A DNA stretch of 64,000 nt, taken from NCBI RefSeq assembly GCF_026151205.1, contig NC_087072.1:25447799-25511798 (forward strand), in the 5' to 3' direction. The notes beneath the pieces are model-generated. The model was not told the origin of the DNA. It searched no databases and worked only from the letters and a program-made list of their open reading frames with translations. Positions 54,110 to 64,000 of this stretch are shown one piece after another. Source of the DNA: Bolinopsis microptera. Lineage: Eukaryota; Ctenophora; Tentaculata; Lobata; Bolinopsidae. Within the stretch, counting starts at the first letter, position 1. Each line of letters opens with the position of its first letter. The translations under genes and the position numbers were made by a program.

Positions 54110-55610
54110 AGTTATATTATCAAGAGTTCAATGTTCAGAAGCACAATAAACACTGTAAACGCAATACCTTCAGTCCAGATAGTAGTTTTGATGAGAATAG
54201 TTTTGATGAGAAGGAGGAGGATGAGTAATCTTCAAGTACACTCACAGCAGTCCTTTGCACGTCAACACTTACGCTCGTCTATCATATCTCATACCTCAAA
54301 TTATTTGTTATATAGTAGTGTTGAAAGTATTAAAAGACAAGAAACAAACTTTGCAAAGCAAACTAAACATGCTGACAGCAAATATAACTGAGAAGGAACC
54401 ACTGATCACCAAGAACAAACCCAGGGTAACATATTGGTAATGTCGAACTAGAAGGACCAGCTGTTTCACTACTATCTAAAGACCCTAAATTTGCGTTGCT
54501 AGACAACAGGGGGGGGGGGGTTCAACTACATTTTTGTACATGTACATTTGGCAAAAATCTTATGGCCATGTACATAAATGTACAAAAAATCGGAAATCCC
54601 TGGAAACGGATTGAAAAATTTCCAAAACGTGTTTAAAATGCTAACAATGCTAGTACATTATGCAAAAACAAAGCTCGGGCTAGGGTATCAAGTGGCTAGG
54701 GTACTTAGTGGCTAGGGTACTAAGGGCTGCAACAACTAAGCAATTGTGGTCAGGATAAACTAAGGACTTCATCCCTCAATTATATATAAAGGCTGTAGTC
54801 ATGTGCAGTTAATACTAACAAATAAGCAATAGGTGTGTGTGTGTGTGTACTTTATTTGTGGCATGTGTGTGAACCAAAACACAATAAATTCAGTCAAACA
54901 CTGCACTGTACAAAATAATAGTTCATCTGAATACTGTATAACAAATAACAAATAATTTGAGGTGTACTATGGTAGTCCGATAGACGTAAACCTGACATTA
55001 GGCTATCGGTGAACACAGGGACCACATCATACGTGTGCCCTGCTGAACAAATCAAATAAATAAAATCGAGTATCTTATTGGGTTATTAAAATAAGATATC
55101 TTTTGCTAGAATTTTAAAGTTTAAGCCATAGAGCAATCTTCTCAGTTTTAAAATTTAAAAATAACATTTTACCCTAACTATGATGTGGTGGCATTTCATA
55201 CTTAACTAAAATTCAACTTTGAAAGTCAATAGATTATTAGTCACAACAAAATTATAGTTTAAGACATCCATTTTGCATTGTGTTTCCAATATTAGAATTT
55301 ATGATATGTATTGATTGAATAATTGGTAATAAATTTAACTTTTGTTTTATTAACTTTTGTTTTATTAAACTAACTTGCGTTAAACTTCACTAAAATTTTA
55401 TAATCCAAGGGTATTTAGGGTATCAACATGAATAATAACAGGATTACTGTTTCATCTGGTTTAAAATGTTAGATCAGCACAAATTTCTAATTAATTAACG
55501 TTTTTATATCTCTCAAGCTATATTTATCACAAACAGAAGTGAGTAACTGTTTTATGCTGTTAAATCTGATATAGACACTAGTACACTAAACTTCCTCTGA
55601 ACTTTTTAAG
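54110..55610. other. gene-free stretch
   Basis: Holds an 11-G run at 54507-54518 followed by TTCAACTACATTTTTGTACATGTACA and a nearby inverted GTACATAAATGTAC, a GTGGCTAGGGTAC triplet repeat near 54690-54735, and a (GT)n run near 54833. No coding region is supported. Confidence 0.4.
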
Positions 55611-55619
55611 GTGTGATAG

Positions 55620-56110
55620 ACCTCATGATAAGGGAAGAGGGGGATGTGGTATATTGATTAACCAAAGTGTCAATTACAACTTACTCAACTTAGATATAAC
55701 ATACTCTGATGTATAGAATACTTTGTTAACCAAAAACTTACCCATTATGTTGAAACAAATAAACTACTAACCAACCATCAGTATGGATTTAGGAAAGACC
55801 ATTCAACCACTTTCCTTATGCTTAATCTATTTGTCAAAATATTTATGTCTAAGGAATCGTCGAAGAAACCTGCAATTGCATTCTTGGACATAAAAAGGCT
55901 TTTGACACACTAAGCCATAATATTGTATTGAGAAAAATTTAAGTATTATGGCGTGGATGGCTTTGTCATTAAGTGGTTTTAAAGCTACCTTGGAGGCAGA
56001 AAACAGTGCACCAAAATACGTGGTTATGTAAGTAAACTGCTTCCTGTAAACACAGGTGTGCCACAGGGCAGTATATTAAGTCTATTCATAAACGATCTAA
56101 TTTATTACCT
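55620..56110 (+). pseudogene. decayed CR1-like LINE fragment
   Basis: GRGGCGILIN (endonuclease motif) near 55640 is followed, after a deletion, by reverse transcriptase pieces: NHQYGFRKDHSTTFLMLNLF, AIAFLDIKKAFDT, GVPQGSIL and LFINDL. There are several frameshifts and an internal deletion. It resembles the 46-54-kb LINE closely in these motifs. Confidence 0.75.
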
Positions 56111-56282
56111 ACTATATGTTTTGATTCTATGTCCTTAGAAGGGTATTCTTCTAACAGTTTTTGACTGACTTGAATGTACTGCACAGCATCTTGAAGCTTC
56201 TTTAAATTATTTTTATCCTTCTTGAATTTCTATGTAAATTTCCCAAATTTAATTCTAATTCTAATTCTAATTGTAAACAATT

Positions 56283-56456
56283 CTCAGAAGTTCATATTGT
56301 GGTTAATTTTTTCCCACTGTTTTCACTGCCTTGTTCAACAGCCTAGCAAGTCATATATCCCTTTTAACCAATTTTATGACAACATTTCTCGATAACTTTT
56401 ATCAAAACCCTTGAAGTGTCCTTTATTGTTGACAATAAAATGTTCAAGACTAAAAC
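56283..56456 (+). repeat. dispersed copy of the intron 8 DNA element interior
   Basis: Matches 21060-21225 over about 165 bases with few differences (GAAGTTCATATTGTGGTTAATTT ... CAACAGCCTAGCAAGT ... TTTATGACAACATTTC). The element inserted in IPO9 intron 8 therefore belongs to a family with further copies. Confidence 0.8.
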
Positions 56457-58325
56457 CATGGAAACATGTGCGAACTTTAAATAAGGCTTAAATGCAAATT
56501 TGTATGTAACTGTAAGTTGTAACAGAGCTTTTCATAGATCGAAGTAACGAAATATAATTATAAGTTATAACTGATTAGTAAATACCTCATATTTGTAAAA
56601 TAATCTGAAGAGTAAGGGCTATCTGCTGATGTATGTTGAGGTTGCCTTTCACCGTGTTGAGTGCCGATCTTTTTTTCATTCTTATTGAAGATCTATTGAT
56701 TTTGCAGTGAATTAAAATAACTTAAGTTTTCATGCCACGTTAATCTTAATTAAATGTGTTTAACAAGGACATGAATGTATTTAAATCCCAAAACTGAGTT
56801 GATCCTGTAAATCAACACCCAACGGTTCTCAACTTATCATAACCAGCTGCACACATACATTTTTGAATTCTGTAATTTCGATATTCAGAAGTAAATTTAT
56901 GACCCGTCGAAAAATTTTGATTTCATCATAAAATACACATAAAATTTCTTGACACCCTGCTGTACATGGTCTGAAGATAAAGGAAATAAAATTAAAGAAT
57001 GTGTAACAATCCTTCGACAGATTATAACTTTGTTTTACTGATGAAATATAAATTAAAATCCGTTTTAACTGGATTTAAATAACTGAAGCTGCAAAGACTT
57101 TACATCCCAAACTAACGAAAGATGACTACATTCATTTCAGCGGACTCTAAAAAAATTAAATCACGATTTGCAATTTCAGCTACAGCTGATTTAGAGAGTG
57201 AAGTTTGTGGCAATAGTTTAAATTCGGACCATCTAAAGTCATTCCAAAGGCCCTGTAGCAATACTTGACAATTTTCATGAAACCGAAATCAAACTATCGT
57301 TTTGACTCGCCAAGTCAATTGAAATAATTATTGAAGAAGAAACAACTTAGTTAAAATGAATTTAATCAAATTTGTGTTTGACAAAACAGGTTTTAAATTC
57401 GTTGGTACTACACAGCTACCAACACAATTTTGTAACTTCGAAGCCAAAGTTATGCGGAGGGTAGTCTTCAACGGTTGCAGATTGTAAAATCTAGCAAAAC
57501 ACGCGCCCCTCTGAAAATAAAAAACCCATCTTGGACTAAAATTCAACGAATGATACATGCAGTTAATATCAAATCATTATTTCACAAAAGTTATGTTCAA
57601 TACTAATTATAAGAAAAATGAACTGGGTAGAATTTATGGCATTTAAAAGGTTGTTATAATGACGAAATGCCGTACAAATCGGCGCGTGGCTCTGTGTTTT
57701 CAGTTTACTGATTTATACATTATAACTTAAATATGATCGCAGAAAGAATATTTGCTACCTCCCTTTTGATGCAAAACAATTGAACCATATTGCATATATT
57801 TATATAATTATAATGTAATGTAAGAATGATACTTGTATCAAATATATATTATATTACTACCATATTTATCAACACACAACACTGAATTGAACGCCGCGCG
57901 TATTTGACGGTAACAAATAACATTAACATAAACTATTATTACTAATTAATTCTAATTATAAATTGCTCATCATACAAAATAATCTAACAACACAATATAA
58001 TATTAAGTTGTAAGTGTTGACACATAATGGATCGCTATTCTATTTATATTTCGCGCGGCGCAAGCGACCGTCCGTTAACACACTCGCTGCTTATAATGCA
58101 TGCGTCTATTGCATCATTAATGGAAGGCGCGCCAGTGAAATTTTTGCGCGCGAATTTACGATTTAAACGAAAAGAAACTGCAGGGCTTTTGCATGACTTA
58201 CCTGGGGACCTCAGGCTATCATGTTCATAAACATAGAGATTCGGCGGAATGACAGGCTGAGCGCGGCCCAGTAAGTCAAAATATTGTTACGTACACTTCA
58301 AACCGAAAGCTAGTAAATCAGTATA
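56457..58325. other. AT-rich gene-free stretch
   Basis: No supported coding region. A GCGCGGCGCAAGCGACC-rich patch near 58050 and the phrase CGGAATGACAGGCTGAGCGC near 58243 are present. The latter resembles CGGAGTGACAGGCCGAGCGC near 20503, which suggests another dispersed repeat family. Confidence 0.4.
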
Positions 58326-58329
58326 AACA

Positions 58330-58725
58330 CCAAATTTGCTTCAGCTCCATATATATGTGATATGGCTTCCCGATGAAAAACAAACCGAAGCTACTAAGTT
58401 TCTTGGAGTACTAATCGACGAGAAATTTTCTTGGGGGCCTCATATAACAACACTTAGACGGAAGTTGAACTATGCCTCTGTACCTATAGAGGACTCCACG
58501 CTGATCTTTACCACACAATATTTGAACCCAATCTCACGTACTGTTTATCGGTGTGGGGTGATGCAGCACTGTTTAAGACAGCAAGTATCTGGCTGGCCAA
58601 AAAGCATTGCATACGAGTCCTTTTTGGTGATAAAGTAGCATATTTAGTTCATGACATGTGCAAGAGTAAGAGAATATGATAAGGCGCAGGTTATATCTCC
58701 ACCGAAAGCACATCCAATTTGATAT
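58330..58725 (+). pseudogene. LINE reverse transcriptase C-terminal fragment
   Basis: ATKFLGVLIDEKFSWGPHI is the RT thumb-side motif. After frame changes YLNPHLTYCLSVWG, WLAKKHCIRVLFGDK and FMTCARVREYD follow, typical of the region after RT in Jockey/CR1-type LINEs. It is broken by frameshifts and lies directly before the foldback element. Confidence 0.65.
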
Positions 58726-58744
58726 TAGTCTGAGACGAAACGGA

Positions 58745-61700
58745 ATCTCGTTAGCTTTTCGTGTTAAAAGCGATTTCTCAACGGTTATCACCTCTCTAGA
58801 TGATTCTTAAAACATTTGGACTTTATTGCATTTTTGAAATAAATGCAATAAGGGCGTTTTCGGCCACACCCTTTTTCAGGGTTTCGCGGTCACTCGAATT
58901 TTTGTATTTCAGTCCAGGAAGGTCTTGAAGACTATTCCGATACACCAAAATGTGCCTAATAGCCACATTTATATACAACTTTTGAAGCAACATATACCTT
59001 AAAATGCTTCGTTTCGAAAATATGGCCGAAAAACGGTTTTTGGCTTGACGCAGTTCAAATTTCCGTGATTTTTGGCATTTCCGCCTAGGAAGGTCGTAGA
59101 GACTATTCCGATACACCAAAATGTGCCTAATAGCCACATTTATATACAACTCATGAAGCAACATATACCCTAAAAGGCTTATTTTCGGAAAAGTGGCTTA
59201 AAACTTTAAAAACGGATTTTCGCCGAGCAAACAATGACAATATTCACAAATGGGCTATTGGACTGTTAACTAGAACGGTCTTAAAAACTCATGAGCAACA
59301 TAGCATTGAGTCACTTTGTGTCCAGAAACACCTATTTTATTGGCCATCTCTCTTGGGTCAGGCCAGAAGCATATTTGTGTCTTACGAAAGGGCGATTTTT
59401 CAAAATTACGGTTTCTCTAGTAAAGGTTCAGTTGCTAACAGACAACAGTAAATTGTTTGGAATTGCCGACTCATGCACATCATATACCTGCTCAAAAACG
59501 CTCACTTTAGGATTGATTAGTAAATAAGTTTAACTACTGCATGATTTGTGAAAACTCCAACAATTTTTTATTGGCACCAATTTAGCCAAAATGTAATGAC
59601 CAAAATTCAACTTTCTATTTGTTCATGCCATGAAACTTAACCATGATATGTACTAAGAATACCGCACCTAAAATAATTCGGCACTGTTTCCGGGCCAGAT
59701 TGTTGCTTGACCACTGACCAGTACTGACCAGTACTTCAGAATGACCCCATATCCTTTTTTTCAGTCGCATAGATTTTCCCATCGTATGATAATGCGTGTC
59801 ATTGACTGGCTAGTTCTTCTGTTATTACAGCAGTGAGCTGCCTCGAGATCTTATCTGGGGCATTAGCACAAATACTAGAACATTAAAACTGTAATTATAG
59901 AACCTCAGATAAAGGTTACTTGGCAGAATAGCATTAGCAGGGTCCGAGATTTGACTGAGGGCATCCAGGTAACATACCAGGTCCATATCACCAGTTGACG
60001 TGAATCTTAATTTCGGCATGCAATGCCTTATAAGTTATAAGCTTATAGTAGGATCAAGGGGTTTATATAATAGAAGGTCTCGAGATGCTGATTTGGCTAT
60101 TTAATTTTCACATGTGAACTTTTTCCAGCTGTGGGTAAAGTGGATTTTAGAGCGGGGAGGGGGTCTTAATGATCACAATCTGAACGATCTCTTACTAACG
60201 GGATACTACGGGACCAGGGACGGATCTCGGGCCTAATAGCTGGAGTCTGCACCTAGATGGTCAACGTGAGGATAGCATGAGTATTTGGGATGCTCTGCCT
60301 GCCTTTCAATTTCATAAGGTCTTGTAACCCCGAAAGCTGGTATATCTTATCTAAATTAACCTTGGTTACATCCCGTGCTGTTTCGAATATATTAGATGAA
60401 TTATATGATTAGATTTATAGGTACAATATCAAGCAAAAAGTCTGATCTCCGGTACTGATGTTACACTAACATGATCGAATCTCCGACGCGAGGATCTCCG
60501 AACTCCGATCTTAAAGTTGAATCTCAGAGCCAAAAAGAGGAACCTAAGCCTCGGTTCCTCTTTTTGAGAGTCAAACAGGAAATTCGGTATTATCAACTCA
60601 AAGTCGGATTCGTAGCACAATTGAAAACCAAAGAATAAAAATCTTAATGAATTCCTGACATCCAAATTAATATCAGGTCGTATTCGATTTAGTGGCCCAA
60701 ACTCCAGTAGGTTGCAAGACTAATATATATATAAAGTTCAAGTCGAGGAACACTTTGATTAAGCATCATCCTTGTGACAAGGCTTGTCTAGTTGGAATTT
60801 TCGCATATCATGCAGTAGTTATCTACTAATCACTCCTAAACTGAGCTTTTTAGAGTCGAATCTCGAACCCTACCATTCGGCCAAGTAATCTTAATCTGAA
60901 GTTCTAGAATTATAGTTATAATGTTCTAGTACTAATGTATTAGTGCCCTAGATAAGATGTCGAGGCAGCTGTAATAACAAAAGAGCTAGCCAGTAACCAT
61001 TTGATTAAAAACGAGGAAATGACACACATTATCATACGATGGTAAAATCTATGCGAACCAAACCACTGCAGTATTATTAAACTGCGGCCAACAGATCTCA
61101 AACCAGGGATTACAGACCAGTATTGGTCGAGACAGCGAAATCAATCATAATTTTTAAGTGGGGTACTGGTCAGCGGTCAAGTAACAATCTGGACCGGATC
61201 CAGTGCCGATTTATTTTAGGTCCGGTATAGTATTCTTGGTACATATATCATGATTTCATGGCATAAATAAATATAAAGTTTGAAGTTGACTTTTGGTCTG
61301 GCACATATTATATTTAAAAATTAAATTGGTGCCAAGGAAAAATTGTTGGAGTTTTCACAAATCATGTAGTAGTTATTTACTAATAACTCCTAAAGTGAGC
61401 GTTTTTGTGTACATGACGTGCATGAGTGGCCAACTGTGACCAATTCGCTGTTAGCTGCCGACCCTTTGATCTTAAGAAACCGTAATTTTGAAAAATCGCC
61501 CTTTCGTAAGACACAAATATGCTGCTGGCCTGGCCCATTAAGAGAGATGCCCAATAAAGTAGATCATTATAAAAATTTTGTAGGTGTTTCTGGACACAAA
61601 GTGACTCATCTTACATCTTTTGACAAATGCTATGTTGCTCATGAGTCTTTAAGACCGTTCTAGTTAACAGTCCAATAGCCCATTTGCATTTGTGAATATT

Positions 61701-62186
61701 GTCATTGTTTGCTCGGCAAAAATCCGTTTTTCAGCCACATTTCCGAAAATAAGCCTTTTAGGGTATATGTTGCTTCATGAGTTGTATATAAATGTGGCTA
61801 TTAGGCACATTTTGGTGTATCGGAATAGTCTCTACGACCTTCCTAGGCGGAAATGCCAAAAATCACGGAAATTTGAACTGCGTCAAGCCAAAAACCGTTT
61901 TTCGGCCATATTTTCGAAACGAAGCATTTTAAGGTATATGTTGCTTCAAAAGTTGTATATAAATGTGGCTATTAGGCACATTTTGGTGTATCGGAATAGT
62001 CTTCAAGACCTTCCTGGACTGAAATACAAAAATTCGAGTGACCGCGAAACCCTGAAAAAGGGTGTGGCCGAAAACGCCCTTATTGCATTTATTTCAAAAA
62101 TGCAATAAAGTCCAAATGTTTTAAGAATCATCTAGAGAGGTGATAACCGTTGAGAAATCGCTTTTAACACGAAAAGCTAACGAGAT
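58745..62186. mobile_element. 3.4-kb foldback element with arms of about 1.2-1.3 kb
   Basis: The left arm 58745 to about 59960 is the reverse complement of about 60851-62186, ending ATCTCGTTAGCTTTTCGTG on both sides. The outer 450 bases match closely (for example TTCGGCCACACCCTTTTTCAG against its complement near 62050). Inner parts are diverged with indels. Each arm contains an internal tandem duplication of a segment with CGATACACCAAAATGTGCC. The centre (about 59960-60850) is unique. No transposase. No clear target duplication is seen. Frames of up to 138 codons inside it are artefacts of the repeat. Confidence 0.75.
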
Positions 62187-62963
62187 AGCCTTTTAGAACG
62201 GTTGGGATCCGACTATATGTATGAAATATGTCTATAACTTGCTTGATTCTGCATTAAGTTGATGCTCTCCAACCAAAATTGAACGGGGAATCGTTTAAGA
62301 TCACTTTTGAGGCACCTCGACAAAAGCTACTCACGCTATTGTACTTTTTATGGAGAAATACGTCAGTAGCTTTTTTGGGCTTGTTATCCTCTTTCAAAAG
62401 TATTCCAAGTGATTTGTATATTTCATATATTAATTATGAATACATTGCAAAAGATTTTTTCTTGATTCATGAAGTTTGAAAGAAGTTACTGCAATACGCA
62501 CCATTTGGGCAGTGTGCTTTTGGTGGAGATATTATTTGATTATAATTATAATTCTAATAACCTGGGCCATATGATAACCACACATTCTTCCAACTAGAGC
62601 ACTGCAAACCACTCTTCAAGCAACAAAACATGCTGGCCTTTAAGGATCTATACACATACTGTAGGCCTGTAGGCTGGGGCAATGATACACAACTGAGTAT
62701 AATGAAAGTGTGTTTAAGTATTATCACAGGAACATGTAGATAACAATATATATATACAACTGAAACAAATTTTAAGGTGCTGGAGTTTTTGTCGGGTGGA
62801 AAGGCCACCTGCATTATATGACCTTATCAAATCAAATAAGTTTTAAAACTGAATCCTTTAATCCTATTTAAACTTATTTTCAGAAGTATAGAACTTTAAA
62901 CATATCCTTATTCGTTCCCACTTGTTATCATTGCCATTTTATTATTGTTCTATACTTCTATGT
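62187..62963. other. gene-free AT-rich stretch
   Basis: Nothing recognisable on either strand. Confidence 0.4.
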
Positions 62964-62971
62964 GTATAACT

Positions 62972-63260
62972 CAGTGGCGTAACGAAAGGCCCTGCTGACC
63001 CCGCTGTGCAGGGGGGCGCCGTCTTAGGGGGGCGCCAAATCGTCGTTTGAATGTGGGACAATTTCGAAAACTTAACTAAAGTACTAGCAAAACTGCGCGT
63101 TTTGCTCTAGATACACACTTTTTTAGAGATTTTACCGGCGTATTCTTTAAAATCACCTAATTTGTTTAATTTTAGGGAGGGGCACCAAAAGGGGAGGGGG
63201 CGCCAACAGGGGGGCGCTTTTTTCGGCAGGGGGGCGCCAACAGGCAACGTTACGCCACTG
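62972..63260. mobile_element. hAT-type MITE, 289 bp
   Basis: Ends CAGTGGCGTAACG and CGTTACGCCACTG, flanked by the 8-bp duplication GTATAACT (62964-62971 and 63261-63268). CAGTGGCGTA ends with an 8-bp duplication are typical of hAT elements. The interior has GGGGGGCGCC motifs in several copies and no coding capacity. Confidence 0.93.
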
Positions 63261-63268
63261 GTATAACT

Positions 63269-64000
63269 GTAAATAATATTTCTAACGAAATTCCAAAGTG
63301 GGCATCTATGTAATTTTCAACTTAAATTGTTACCTTCATGCCCACAGTTCACTGTTAAATCATATCTTATTTTATCACTCATTAATTCATTACTTATGAT
63401 GTTTTACATGCAATATTTTTACAGAAAATATTGTAGCCACAAGTTATTATCCTTCACTATAATGAACTGCTAACTTTTAATACCCAGGATATGCTGGTCA
63501 CACACATGTCAGCGAAATTCCCCTAGTCTAGTGTTTTCCAAGTCTTGTTCTGTGAGTAAAGTATGTGTGAGAAAGTCTTTAATAAAATGAATGTATATTT
63601 TTGAATTTTTAATATTTAATTTGATAATGCAGTATAACGAAATTTTTAATTAGCACTGTATAGTTTAAGATATTTATAGCTTATTATAACCATTGATACA
63701 AAGACCATAATTTTTCACCAGCTCTCCAATATCCATCTTAAAGTTGCATTTTATATCCTCAAACTACACAATTTAAACTTAGGCATATTATATAGTGTAG
63801 ACTTTCTGTCACAACAAGACTGTAACCCATAGTAACAAACATAAACAGAACCCCTAACGTCTGCTAACAATTTTCTTCTGATCCTCATATGAGCCCTGTC
63901 TCTAAAAACTCAACTGAACTAGCGTTTTGGTGTGTGCAAAAGCTTTCAGGCACGCACATTCCCTGCCCCGTTAGTTACCTGTCCCTTCAAAATCAAACTA
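63269..64000. other. gene-free AT-rich right edge
   Basis: No coding region, repeat or RNA gene could be supported. Confidence 0.4.

Noticed and set aside
61692-62108. 138-codon plus-strand frame with two internal repeats
   Set aside because: It lies wholly in a foldback arm, and its mirror exists in the other arm. The repeat is a DNA-level duplication with no recognisable domain.
1-64000. Bacterial or viral origin of the window
   Set aside because: Spliced IPO9 and DRC12 genes with GT/AG introns, LINEs and hAT MITEs show an animal nuclear genome. No viral structural gene was seen.

Overview
The window is eukaryotic. It has genes split by introns with canonical GT/AG junctions, pervasive minisatellites and many nested transposable elements. 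Two recognisable host genes point to a ciliated metazoan: importin-9 (IPO9) and the dynein regulatory complex subunit DRC12/CCDC153. The transposon content and the multi-copy gene remnant at the left edge fit a marine invertebrate such as a cnidarian. The exact taxon cannot be fixed from this window.

Layout. 1-895: broken copy of a multi-copy, Cys-tailed, nuclease-like gene family. 2025-3661 (minus): DRC12 in four exons. 3930-8540: non-coding foldback-type element made of a 185-bp tandem repeat in two opposed blocks. 9022-30342 (minus): a complete IPO9 in 15 coding exons, 998 codons, every junction reconstructed and phase-consistent. Its introns hold very large minisatellites and one 2.3-kb DNA element. 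32770-43611 (plus): a LINE split by a 3.8-kb LTR element, itself split by a 605-bp MITE. 46627-54109 (minus): a second, CR1-like LINE split by a 2.4-kb G9-terminal element. 54110-64000: LINE fragments, a 3.4-kb foldback element, a hAT MITE and AT-rich sequence without recognisable genes.

Two themes stand out. First, several IPO9 minisatellites are tandem copies of the gene's own splice junctions. A 31-bp array repeats the exon 10 3' splice site about 155 times. A 49/51-bp array repeats the exon 7 3' splice site about 64 times. Donors of exons 2, 6, 8 and 10, and acceptors of exons 1 and 12, are copied on a smaller scale. Second, the CR1-like LINE carries an AlkB-like 2OG-Fe(II) dioxygenase domain fused to an SGNH-hydrolase-like domain in ORF1. 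The other LINE shows a similar but more diverged arrangement, and both share a CxxC-plus-coiled-coil module.

All calls rest on reading the sequence and remembered family patterns; no database search was run. Array copy numbers are estimates from array length divided by unit length.
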